24,059 bases of DNA. Origin: CAZQSS01 sp964596405. Its GTDB lineage: Bacteria; Patescibacteriota; Patescibacteriia; Magasanikbacterales; UBA10003. The position numbers and the translations under genes were made by a program. The first letter of the stretch is position 1; every line of letters starts with the position of its first letter. The notes below the pieces were generated by a model. The model did no database searches and had not been told where the DNA came from. It was given only the letters and a program-made list of their open reading frames with translations. The DNA is taken from contig CAZQSS010000013.1 of the NCBI GenBank assembly GCA_964596405.1, positions 1 to 24,059 of the forward strand, read 5' to 3'. Shown here in pieces: positions 7,061-14,100 of this stretch.

Positions 7061-7077
7061 ATTGATTTAAGTGTCAA
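7049..7077 (-). promoter_or_regulatory. Predicted ftsZ promoter (TTGACA-N17-TAAAAT)
   Basis: On the minus strand, a perfect -35 TTGACA (7072-7077), a 17-bp spacer and a -10 TAAAAT (7049-7054). Initiation would fall near 7042, leaving about 150 nt of leader before ftsZ. It is the best sigma70-type promoter I can find in the window, starting 12 bp after the ftsA stop codon. Confidence 0.7.
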
Positions 7078-7078
7078 A

Positions 7079-7087
7079 TGTGGATAA
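7079..7087 (-). promoter_or_regulatory. Perfect DnaA box next to the ftsZ promoter
   Basis: TTATCCACA on the minus strand, identical to the high-affinity E. coli DnaA box, lying 1 bp upstream of the -35 element and just after the ftsA stop. DnaA control of ftsZ is known in other bacteria (for example Caulobacter). A single 9-mer can occur by chance in 24 kb, so this is suggestive only. Confidence 0.4.
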
Positions 7088-7089
7088 TC

Positions 7090-8349
7090 CTACGGAAACA
7101 ACCCTTTAAACCACCGGCTAAACTTACCGGCGCCAAAACGGGAAATTAAGCCGCCCAGTTCGTTTTTTTCCGCTGTGCCTTGAACGGTGGCGCCCCATTT
7201 GACCAAGCCGATGGCTGTAGTAAACGCCAGATCATTAACCTTGTCAGTCACGCTGGTAATATTTAAAGGATAGCCTAAGGTGGCCGGCAGACGTAGTTTA
7301 TTTTTGGTAAATTCCACCAAACCGGTCAATTTGGCGCCGCCACCGGTTAAAACCACTCCGGCCGGCAAACGGCCGGAACGGCCCATTTTTTTAAAGACGG
7401 CCTCAATTTTATCAAAAATTTCCTCAACCCGGGCCTCAATTATTTCGCAAGCAAATTTGCGGGAGGCCATTTCATGATTGGCCGACCCCAGCTCATATAA
7501 ATCAAGTTCTTCTTTTTTACCCACCTCTTTTGGCAAAACCGAACCATATTCCAATTTTAACCGTTCGGCGACATCAATGGAAGTGCGCAATCCAATGGCC
7601 AAATCCGCGCTAATATGTTCGGACCCGATGGGCAAGACGGCCGTATCCAACAAATCCCCTTCTTCAAATACCACCAGGCTGGTGGTGGCGCCGCCCAAAT
7701 TGATAATGGCCACGCCCAATTCTTTTTGTTTTTCCGTGACCGCTGCTTCGGCATTGGCTAAAATAGACAAAACCAAATCGTCAATATCCAATTTCGTGCG
7801 ATAAATCGCTTTGGTTAAATTTTTAATCTGTGAAGTTAGTCCCTGAATAATTTGGGTATCTACTTCTAACCGGACGCCGGTCATACCGGTGGGATCTTTA
7901 ATGCCCACTTGACCGTCAACTGTATAACTTTTAGGGATGACGTGTAAAATTTCGTAATTCAGCGGGGTGGCGACCATGCGCGCCGCTTCAATCGCCCGCT
8001 CCATTTCTTCTTCGGTTATCTCGCCGTTGGCTTTGGAAACGGCCACCACGCCCTTGCTTTCGGCTGATATAATTTGATTGCCCGAAATACCCACCCAAAC
8101 ATGTTCAATGGGGATACCGGTCATTCTTTCGGCTTTTTCCAAACAAGCGGAAATTGAAGAAACTGTATCGTCAATACTGGTAACGACCCCGCGGTGAACA
8201 CCTTCGGATGGCGCTTCGGCGGCGCCGATAATATGCAGTTCCACGCGCTCGCCGACCGGCACTAACTGACCGATGGCAATGCGCACGGCGGTTGAGCCGA
8301 CATCTAAACCGCCGATAATGTCACTTTTTGCTCCGCGACGAAACATCAT
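7090..8349 (-). CDS. ftsA: Cell division protein FtsA
   Basis: A 419-aa actin-like ATPase that tethers FtsZ filaments to the membrane and recruits later division proteins. Visible features are the phosphate-1 motif GLDVGSTAVRIAIG near the N-terminus, the SHS2-type 1C domain (about 90-170, SEGVHRGVVTSIDD through the IEHVWVGISG strand), the second phosphate region (INLGGATTSLVVFEEG), the adenosine motif VVLTGGGAKLTGL, and a C-terminal amphipathic helix (KFSRWFKGLF) for membrane binding. The length is normal. Two adjacent ATGs (8349 and 8346) could serve as the start; neither has a Shine-Dalgarno. It lies between dgkA (20-bp gap) and ftsZ. Confidence 0.97.
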   Translation of the reverse strand: MMFRRGAKSDIIGGLDVGSTAVRIAIGQLVPVGERVELHIIGAAEAPSEGVHRGVVTSIDDTVSSISACLEKAERMTGIPIEHVWVGISGNQIISAESKGVVAVSKANGEITEEEMERAIEAARMVATPLNYEILHVIPKSYTVDGQVGIKDPTGMTGVRLEVDTQIIQGLTSQIKNLTKAIYRTKLDIDDLVLSILANAEAAVTEKQKELGVAIINLGGATTSLVVFEEGDLLDTAVLPIGSEHISADLAIGLRTSIDVAERLKLEYGSVLPKEVGKKEELDLYELGSANHEMASRKFACEIIEARVEEIFDKIEAVFKKMGRSGRLPAGVVLTGGGAKLTGLVEFTKNKLRLPATLGYPLNITSVTDKVNDLAFTTAIGLVKWGATVQGTAEKNELGGLISRFGAGKFSRWFKGLFP

Positions 8350-8369
8350 ACAAAATCAAAATGCAAAAA

Positions 8370-8738
8370 TCAAAATTTAAAATTAATGAAATATGGTATA
8401 AATATTATAAAGCCGACGGCGAGGGCGGTTAGTGAGGCCAGTAAAACTGCGGCCGCCATAATATCTTTTATTGATTCAACATAAACATGCAAACGCGGTT
8501 TGAGCATATCCACAAGGCGTTCCATAATACTGTTTATTAATTCTAGCACTAAAACAAAGGCCGTGACAAGGAGCAAGGCCACCTTTTCCCAATTTTTGAC
8601 CGGTAAAACGAACATCAACACAATAATTGCCAACGCGGCCATCAGTTGAATGCGAAAATTTTGCTCTTCTTTAAAAACTAAAACCGCGCCGCGCCCGGCG
8701 TAATAAAAACTGCGAAATAATTTTCTAATTTGTAGCAT
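8370..8738 (-). CDS. dgkA: DgkA-family lipid kinase (diacylglycerol/undecaprenol kinase)
   Basis: A 122-aa integral membrane kinase with three hydrophobic segments. Family motifs are EEQNFRIQ near the first helix, ELINSIMERLVDML (the catalytic ELINTAIE region), and KDIMAAAVLLAS (the KD-x-AAGAVL motif). The small-protein family in Gram-positives phosphorylates undecaprenol, recycling the carrier for cell-wall precursors; E. coli DgkA uses diacylglycerol. The substrate here cannot be read from sequence, but undecaprenol kinase is the likelier role next to division genes. The start overlaps the end of ybeY by 14 bp, which implies translational coupling. Its stop is the only TGA among the genes here. 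Confidence 0.92.
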   Translation of the reverse strand: MLQIRKLFRSFYYAGRGAVLVFKEEQNFRIQLMAALAIIVLMFVLPVKNWEKVALLLVTAFVLVLELINSIMERLVDMLKPRLHVYVESIKDIMAAAVLLASLTALAVGFIIFIPYFINFKF

Positions 8739-9138
8739 ATTTTTTTACTAGAGCGTCTTGTTTTTTAAACATTCTGCGTTCTTCGGATTTCGACTCCTCA
8801 TGATTCAGTCCCGTGAGATGCAAAAGGCCATGAATCAAAATTCTCGCTAATTCTTGCTTAATTCCTCCGCCATATTCTTTGGCCTGGCGCTTAATTTGAG
8901 GCAAAGAAATCACGATTTCGCCCAAAAATGCCGGATTTTGCCAATCACCAAAAGAAAGCACGTCGGTGACTTTATTTTTTTTACGATATTGACGATTTAA
9001 TTCACGGATCTTTTTATCACCAACCAAAACAACCGAAACTACTTTTACAATCTTCAAATCTTTCACCACTTTCTCCCCCACTTTTTTGAGCCAAGCATCA
9101 AACTTTTTATCTTTAACCAAACTAACGATTTCTATCAT
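8725..9138 (-). CDS. ybeY: Endoribonuclease YbeY
   Basis: A 137-aa zinc-dependent single-strand endoribonuclease for 16S rRNA 3'-end maturation and ribosome quality control. The metal-binding H-x3-H-x5-H motif is intact (HGLLHLTGLNH; H103, H107, H113). The N-terminal half carries LNRQYRKKNKVTDVLSF, a hallmark of the family. The length is typical. A short AGGA lies 9 nt before the ATG, one of the few plausible ribosome-binding sites in the window, although it belongs to the repeated AAGGATTAAGAA word of the spacer. It opens the ybeY-dgkA-ftsA-ftsZ block, a neighbourhood shared with many bacteria. Confidence 0.96.
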   Translation of the reverse strand: MIEIVSLVKDKKFDAWLKKVGEKVVKDLKIVKVVSVVLVGDKKIRELNRQYRKKNKVTDVLSFGDWQNPAFLGEIVISLPQIKRQAKEYGGGIKQELARILIHGLLHLTGLNHEESKSEERRMFKKQDALVKKYATN

Positions 9139-9140
9139 AC

Positions 9141-9166
9141 TTCTTAATCCTTAATTCTTAATCCTT
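9141..9166. repeat. Tandem 12-bp spacer word upstream of ybeY
   Basis: TTCTTAATCCTT occurs at 9141-9152 and 9155-9166, with a 14-bp period, filling most of the 33-bp gap between ybeY and the upstream gene. On the coding strand it supplies an AGGA near the ybeY start. Confidence 0.7.
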
Positions 9167-9171
9167 CAAAT

Positions 9172-10338
9172 CTAGGGCGTGGTGGTGGTTTCCATCGGTG
9201 GCGGAGCAACCGGAGCGCCAATTTCTTGACTACCAAAAGTTTTAAAGCTGTTCACCATCATTTTAAAAGCGCTCAAAAAATTAATCTCGGTTTTTAATCC
9301 AATATTATAATTGATGACATAGATTGTCTCACCAAAAGGAATATAGGCGGTCAAACCATCCGGACTGAAAACTCCGTCTACCCCCTCTTTTGTTTTTATT
9401 GATGTTAAATCTTCAACGCGTGCGCCCGGCGATTGGCTCAAATACCAATCCTTGATGGGTAATTTTTGAGGATTGTCGGTTAAAGTGACTTCTGCAAATT
9501 CGCCCGTATCCGAAGAAAACATCACTTCGTCATTATTAGTATCCAAAGCCTGGGCCACCCACTTGGCCGGATAATAAACGGAATACTGGCGCGTGGGGTT
9601 AAAATAATTTTTAACCAAACCCGAATCAATCAACTTTTCCGGTTTAAAACCCAAGGGATTATAAAGATTGGTCAGTTCGGTATTATCCGGGTAACCATCT
9701 TCATCGGTGTCGGGCTTTTGCAAATCAGCGCCAAAAAGTTTTTCTTCTTCATCAGTTAAGCCATCGTTGTCGCTATCCAGGCTGGTGGTATAATTCTTGA
9801 GCGGCAAAATCACCGATGAGGGTGTTGGCGCAACCACTTCGGGCGTGGAAACAGGGACAACTGGCGGAGGCGGAATGGCTGGTGTAGCCCCGACGCTCCC
9901 CGACGCATCCCCCGACGGTACCGTCGGGGTTCCGGTCGGGGTGCCGCCTGCGGGCGGCAGCGGCGGGGCCTTGGCCTGTTGGGCTTGCCGGATATAGTAA
10001 AAAGCAAAACCTGCCACGCCAATGACCAAAAAGATTGAAACAATCAAAATTATAAACTTGGGTTGCTGTAATTTGGCGGCCGTGGCGCGATGTGGCGCGA
10101 GAGGTGATCCGGCTATCGGCGCGACGTTATTGGTTACTCCGACACTCCCGACGCTGACGGTCGGGACAGGTTGAGTCGGGGTGCCAGCTGTTGCTGGCAG
10201 CGCGGTCGGGTTAACAAAAACTCTTTCGACTCGGGTTTGCACCTGTCGCTTCATGCCGCCATAAAACTCCGACGGAATCACCTCAATATTTGATTCGGGT
10301 ATCTGCGCTGAACCGTTGTTTAGATTATTTTCGGGCAT
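9172..10338 (-). CDS. Single-pass membrane protein with calcium-binding TSP3-like repeats
   Basis: A 388-aa protein. Residues 1-94 are polar and Pro/Thr/Val-rich; 95-116 form a membrane helix (FIILIVSIFLVIGVAGF) preceded by Lys, suggesting N-in, C-out. A Pro/Ala/Gly-rich linker (118-185) leads to two thrombospondin type 3-like Asp-rich loops (DSDNDGLTDEEE and DTDEDGYPDNTE, about 188-225) that should bind calcium. The C-terminal domain (about 235-370) starts with RQYSVYYPAKWVAQ and resembles PsbP/DUF1795-like folds; I make that link loosely. It is paralogous to the gene just upstream (9-bp gap). Two two-hairpin elements (9888-9959, 10146-10199) lie within the coding sequence for the cytosolic region and outer linker. 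The function is unknown; an envelope calcium-dependent adhesion or scaffold role is inferred from its neighbours. Confidence 0.85.
   Translation of the reverse strand: MPENNLNNGSAQIPESNIEVIPSEFYGGMKRQVQTRVERVFVNPTALPATAGTPTQPVPTVSVGSVGVTNNVAPIAGSPLAPHRATAAKLQQPKFIILIVSIFLVIGVAGFAFYYIRQAQQAKAPPLPPAGGTPTGTPTVPSGDASGSVGATPAIPPPPVVPVSTPEVVAPTPSSVILPLKNYTTSLDSDNDGLTDEEEKLFGADLQKPDTDEDGYPDNTELTNLYNPLGFKPEKLIDSGLVKNYFNPTRQYSVYYPAKWVAQALDTNNDEVMFSSDTGEFAEVTLTDNPQKLPIKDWYLSQSPGARVEDLTSIKTKEGVDGVFSPDGLTAYIPFGETIYVINYNIGLKTEINFLSAFKMMVNSFKTFGSQEIGAPVAPPPMETTTTP
9888..9959. repeat. Two-hairpin element within coding linker (copy A)
   Basis: CCCCGACG at 9888-9895, 9898-9905 and 9910-9917 faces CGTCGGGG at 9922-9929 and GTCGGGG at 9935-9941; 9910-9929 is a perfect 20-bp palindrome (CCCCGACGGTACCGTCGGGG). 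A second hairpin follows at once: TGCCGCC-tgcg-GGCGGCA (9942-9959). It encodes the Pro/Gly/Thr-rich outer linker of the 388-aa protein. Confidence 0.7.
10146..10199. repeat. Two-hairpin element within coding region (copy B)
   Basis: TCCCGAC (10146-10152) pairs with GTCGGGA (10160-10166); a further GTCGGGG (10175-10181) directly abuts hairpin TGCCAGC-tgtt-GCTGGCA (10182-10199). The GTCGGGG-then-hairpin junction is the same as in copy A. It encodes part of the N-terminal low-complexity region of the 388-aa protein. Confidence 0.65.
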
Positions 10339-10347
10339 AGATAAATT

Positions 10348-11121
10348 TTATCTGGGGGGTAATTCTAATAATTTACCGGCGCCTAACGGGTTATAACCAC
10401 TACGGACTTCTATGCCGTCGGCGTAACTATCACCATCCGTATCAGCGACCAAAGGATTAGATTTCCAAATTATGACTTCTTCATAATCGGTCAAGCCATC
10501 GTCGTCCGTGTCAACTTTTGCCGGATCAGTCCCCAATCTCGCCTCTTCTTCATCGGTTAAACCATCACCGTCCGTATCAACATTAACAGCCGGCGGTGGG
10601 GCGGCGGACGGAGGAGTGAGCTCGGCGCCACCAGCTTCGGGAGCTGGCGCAGTTTCGGGTGGCGTAGTTTCCGGTGCCGGACCAACCACTGGCGCGGTGG
10701 GAGCTTCAGTAGTGGGCGGAGCGACAGCCGCCGGTTCAATATTGACCGGGGCAACCGGCATAACAGCGGTTTTTGTAGAAGAACGCCAAAGAGAAAAACC
10801 AATGCCGGCGCCGGCCACTACCAACAAAAGTACGCCAATCACCAAAAACATGCCCTTCTTGCTCAAAAATGGCTGAGATATTTCTACGCCAGGCGCGGCC
10901 GCTTCTTCCTCTACAGGTGCTGCCCCGACGTCTGAAGTCGGGGCAGTGGCTGACGCCACTGGCTTTAACTTTTGATTGGCCAGGGCGGACTTTATCTCCC
11001 CCGGCTCAATAATACCGTCATTGTGATCAAAAATGTCCACCGGCTCGTTGGGATTATTTCCGCCTGCCTGACCGGTAGGCAGGCCGGCTGGCGGAGGATT
11101 GGGCGACAGATTGTCAAACAT
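10348..11121 (-). CDS. Single-pass membrane protein with three TSP3-like calcium repeats
   Basis: A 257-aa protein. The N-terminal 90 residues are Pro/Ala-rich and hold an EF-hand-like loop (FDHNDGIIEPGE, 31-42) that lacks the usual Asp at positions 1 and 3. A membrane helix spans 91-112 (after KK, so N-in). A long Pro/Ala/Thr linker (115-180) follows, then three Asp-rich thrombospondin type 3-like repeats at 182-203, 204-226 and 227-249 (DTDGDGLTDEEE, DTDDDGLTDYEE, DTDGDSYADGIE), each with a GTDP/SNPL/YNPLG-type ending. These should bind calcium and form a rigid rod outside the cell. The gene lies 33 bp after the giant surface-protein gene and 9 bp before its paralog. A PTGQAG palindrome (11062-11084) and a two-hairpin element (10921-10961) are embedded in its N-terminal region. 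Specific function unknown. Confidence 0.85.
   Translation of the reverse strand: MFDNLSPNPPPAGLPTGQAGGNNPNEPVDIFDHNDGIIEPGEIKSALANQKLKPVASATAPTSDVGAAPVEEEAAAPGVEISQPFLSKKGMFLVIGVLLLVVAGAGIGFSLWRSSTKTAVMPVAPVNIEPAAVAPPTTEAPTAPVVGPAPETTPPETAPAPEAGGAELTPPSAAPPPAVNVDTDGDGLTDEEEARLGTDPAKVDTDDDGLTDYEEVIIWKSNPLVADTDGDSYADGIEVRSGYNPLGAGKLLELPPR
10921..10961. repeat. Two-hairpin element within coding region (copy C)
   Basis: TGCCCCGAC (10921-10929) pairs with GTCGGGGCA (10937-10945); the abutting second hairpin is CAGTGGC-tgac-GCCACTG (10944-10961). The layout is the same as copies A and B: a GTCGGGG arm, then a 7-bp stem with a 4-nt loop starting TG. It encodes SATAPTSDVGA of the 257-aa protein. Confidence 0.65.
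11062..11084. repeat. Short palindrome encoding LPTGQAGG
   Basis: GCCTGCCT (11062-11069), a 7-nt centre containing ACCGGT, and AGGCAGGC (11077-11084). It reads in frame as LPTGQAG near the start of the 257-aa protein. From memory, the same palindrome recurs in Patescibacteria genomes, both between and inside genes. Confidence 0.6.
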
Positions 11122-11154
11122 AAAAAGTAAAATTAAAAAATTTTATAATTTAAT

Positions 11155-14100
11155 TTAACCCGCGCTGTATTCACACTCGCTAGTACATCCATTCTGGCCC
11201 TGAAAACCATGTGGTCCCTTGTCGCACTGCTCGGAATTTGTAGACTGCACTATGAAGTCGCCACAATAACCTCCGGGCGGCACTGGTATTTTACAGCCAA
11301 CACCACAAAACTTAATTCGTAGATCCCACGTTGCATTGCTACCATTTTTTGTGGCTCCCGAGTCACATTGTTCAACAGGAGTGCCATTTTTAATTCCATC
11401 GCCGCAACTTTCTGTCGGAATGCAAGCGCCAGGAGCGCCCCAATTGCAACTGTTTGAGCCGGTTGTACTGGCCACACAAGGTGTGGTTTTTTCTCCAGCA
11501 TAACCAGCAACTGCTGTACAAGCCACTTTTTGCTCGTTAACAAGACTGGTGGGATCACACTGCTCACTGCCGGGATTAGGATTAGCGTCAAAGACGCCAT
11601 TGCCACAGCTGTTTACACAACCGCCGCTGGGCACATACTCACAATTGGGCGCACAAGTTTTGTTCTGTAAACCATGAGGCACGCCGGTTGCCGTACAAGC
11701 AATTTTCTTCGTTTGACCCGGAGTACACTGCTTGGTTGCGTCATTACAACTTACTTGGCTGGCCACTGTCACCACCTGCTGGCAACCATAAGCGCAGTAA
11801 GTACAGGTGCCGGCTGATGAATAATCAGAGCAAATTTGACCGTTATTTATTCCGTTATCGCAAGTCTCGCCCGTATCCAGATTGCCATTGCCGCAACTGC
11901 CCACCTGATAAACCGGCGGCGGAGGCTGGATCGGTAAGCAGGTTATGCTACCCATACTGACAAAATCCGCCCAATTGCAATTGGTGGTTGAGACAACCTG
12001 ATACCCGGGGGGAGCAGCGTCTTTAAACAACGGCCGCGTTCCAGTGCAAGTTCTGCCCGCGCCGCAATCAGCAGTAACAGTACTGGTCTGACAGGACTTG
12101 GTAGAATCATCTGAACACCTGCCGACCGCCATTTCCTGCGGACGAACACCACTTGGCACTTTGCAATAACGCTGGCCGGACTGTTTATTTTCGCAAGAAC
12201 CGGTTGAAATATCTAGACAATCATTGCCAGTGGCACAACTACGCCACAAATCACCGTTGCAACTGTTGGTAGCAAGATCGGTCTTATAAACAGGTCCATC
12301 CGCTGACGTACCAATGAGTGATATAGGCGCGTCGCTGACTTCCGGACAAACAGCATCCGAAACCTGCTCTGAACAAGTAGTGATTTGATAAATACCGCCG
12401 AATTCAGAACCACTCTTCTGACACTGCCACGTATTATTTGATGAAAAATGTACACAACGAATCGTGTTTAACGCGCAAGGGCCACTATCGGAACTAACCG
12501 TACAATTGTCATCGTTTTCACAATATTTTTGAGGATCATTGGAACACGTGCCGACTTGGCAGATCTCGCTCTTTTCACATTCCTCGTAGAATGAATTTAA
12601 TTTGCCATCGCCACAATAATTGCGGCCTTGGCAATCCCAAGTACAAGATAAGTCTTTTGTATAATCATATTTTTCGCCGCTATTTACGCAAGGTCCGACC
12701 GGTGTCCCCATAAAAGTACAATCACTATCAATGTTACACGTTACAGGGTTAAGACCGGCACACCATTTAACACCCATTGCCGAACTATCACAAACTTCTT
12801 TACCGGTATCTTTTACACTATTACCACAATAGCCAGAAACATTTGTAACATTAGCTCGCCCTGAACAGGTACTATTACAATATCCGTATTTACCATTATT
12901 GACGCCGTCATCGCAGGTTTCCGGCGGGACTTGTTTTACGCCATCGCCACAACGGCCTTGGGGCAGGCAAGCCGGATAGTCTGACTTTTTGCCAGTGTAG
13001 CTATCGCTAATCTCACCGGCTGAAAGCGCCCGATCATAAATTTTTAACTCATCAATCAAACCTTCAAAATTATTTTGATAATTGGCGTTCTCAGTGCTCA
13101 CGCCAATACCTAAATTATGACTTTTGGGTGTTAACTTTCCCGAAGCGCTGACACCCCACCCTGATTGAGTTTGGCCATTGATATAAATTCTCACCTCTGA
13201 ACCGTCAAACGCGCAAACTATATGCTTCCACTGATTGGCCGGCAGAGTGTTGGGTCCGGTGGCCGCCCTAACCCAAGTTCCGCTTATATTCATACCACAT
13301 CTTAAATTGTTTGTATTGCCTGTATCCATTGTCCATGAGCCGGTATCGCCCGTCGTCCAAAAATGCTTGCCAGCCACTCTCATCCAATCGCTCGCGCCGG
13401 TTTTATTAACCCAGGCCGAAACGGTTATTTTTTGAGGAGTAAGCGAAGCATCGTGGGGAACGGTTATCCTTGATCCCGAAATAAATTTAAAAGCCTTGCC
13501 TACTTTGCCAACGACATAACTGACACCCGAGCTATTACCATTATTGCCGCCCACCGCGTCATGGCTGTTGCCTTCGGCCGGCCACCAACTAATCAAACTC
13601 GGGTCGCGATCCGACTCCCAATCGCTACAATCGTTTTTGCATCTTTCATATTTTATGCCCGGATACTTATCGGCTGTATTGCAAGCAGGCGCCCGTTTCT
13701 GCCCAATTTCGCAAACTTCCGGCGGCGAGGCGCTGCCATTGATTACGCCGTCACCGCAACCTCTGCTGCCTATCCCCAACACGGCATTGACGCAACTCAT
13801 TTCTGTCTGATAGTTTAAACTGCCGCTTAGCTCCGGCGGCCGCGTATCATTCAAAGCCGACACCCACTGATACTTATTGCTCGGCAGTTCAAAATCCGCT
13901 TTGAGCGCGGCACTGGCGCCGCCCTTGGTTTCATATTGATAAATATGCGAGTCTGATGGACAAATAAATTTAGAAGTCGTGGCGTCCCAACAAGTCTCGG
14001 CGTTAAAAGGACCTAAATTAACCGCCGGCGAACCCACACTCAAAGTACTGCTGGCACAACCGTAAAATCCATTCAACGGATCCATCGGTAAACTGTAACC

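Noticed and set aside
6894..7089. tRNA or other standard RNA gene in the ftsA-ftsZ spacer
   Set aside because: The three-way junction lacks cloverleaf arms, a TTCRA T-loop pattern and an acceptor stem with CCA.
8365..8375. Recoding of UGA as glycine or tryptophan (seen in some CPR lineages)
   Set aside because: dgkA ends normally at a TGA with a family-like length, and none of the long genes has an in-frame TGA, including the 10.6-kb one.
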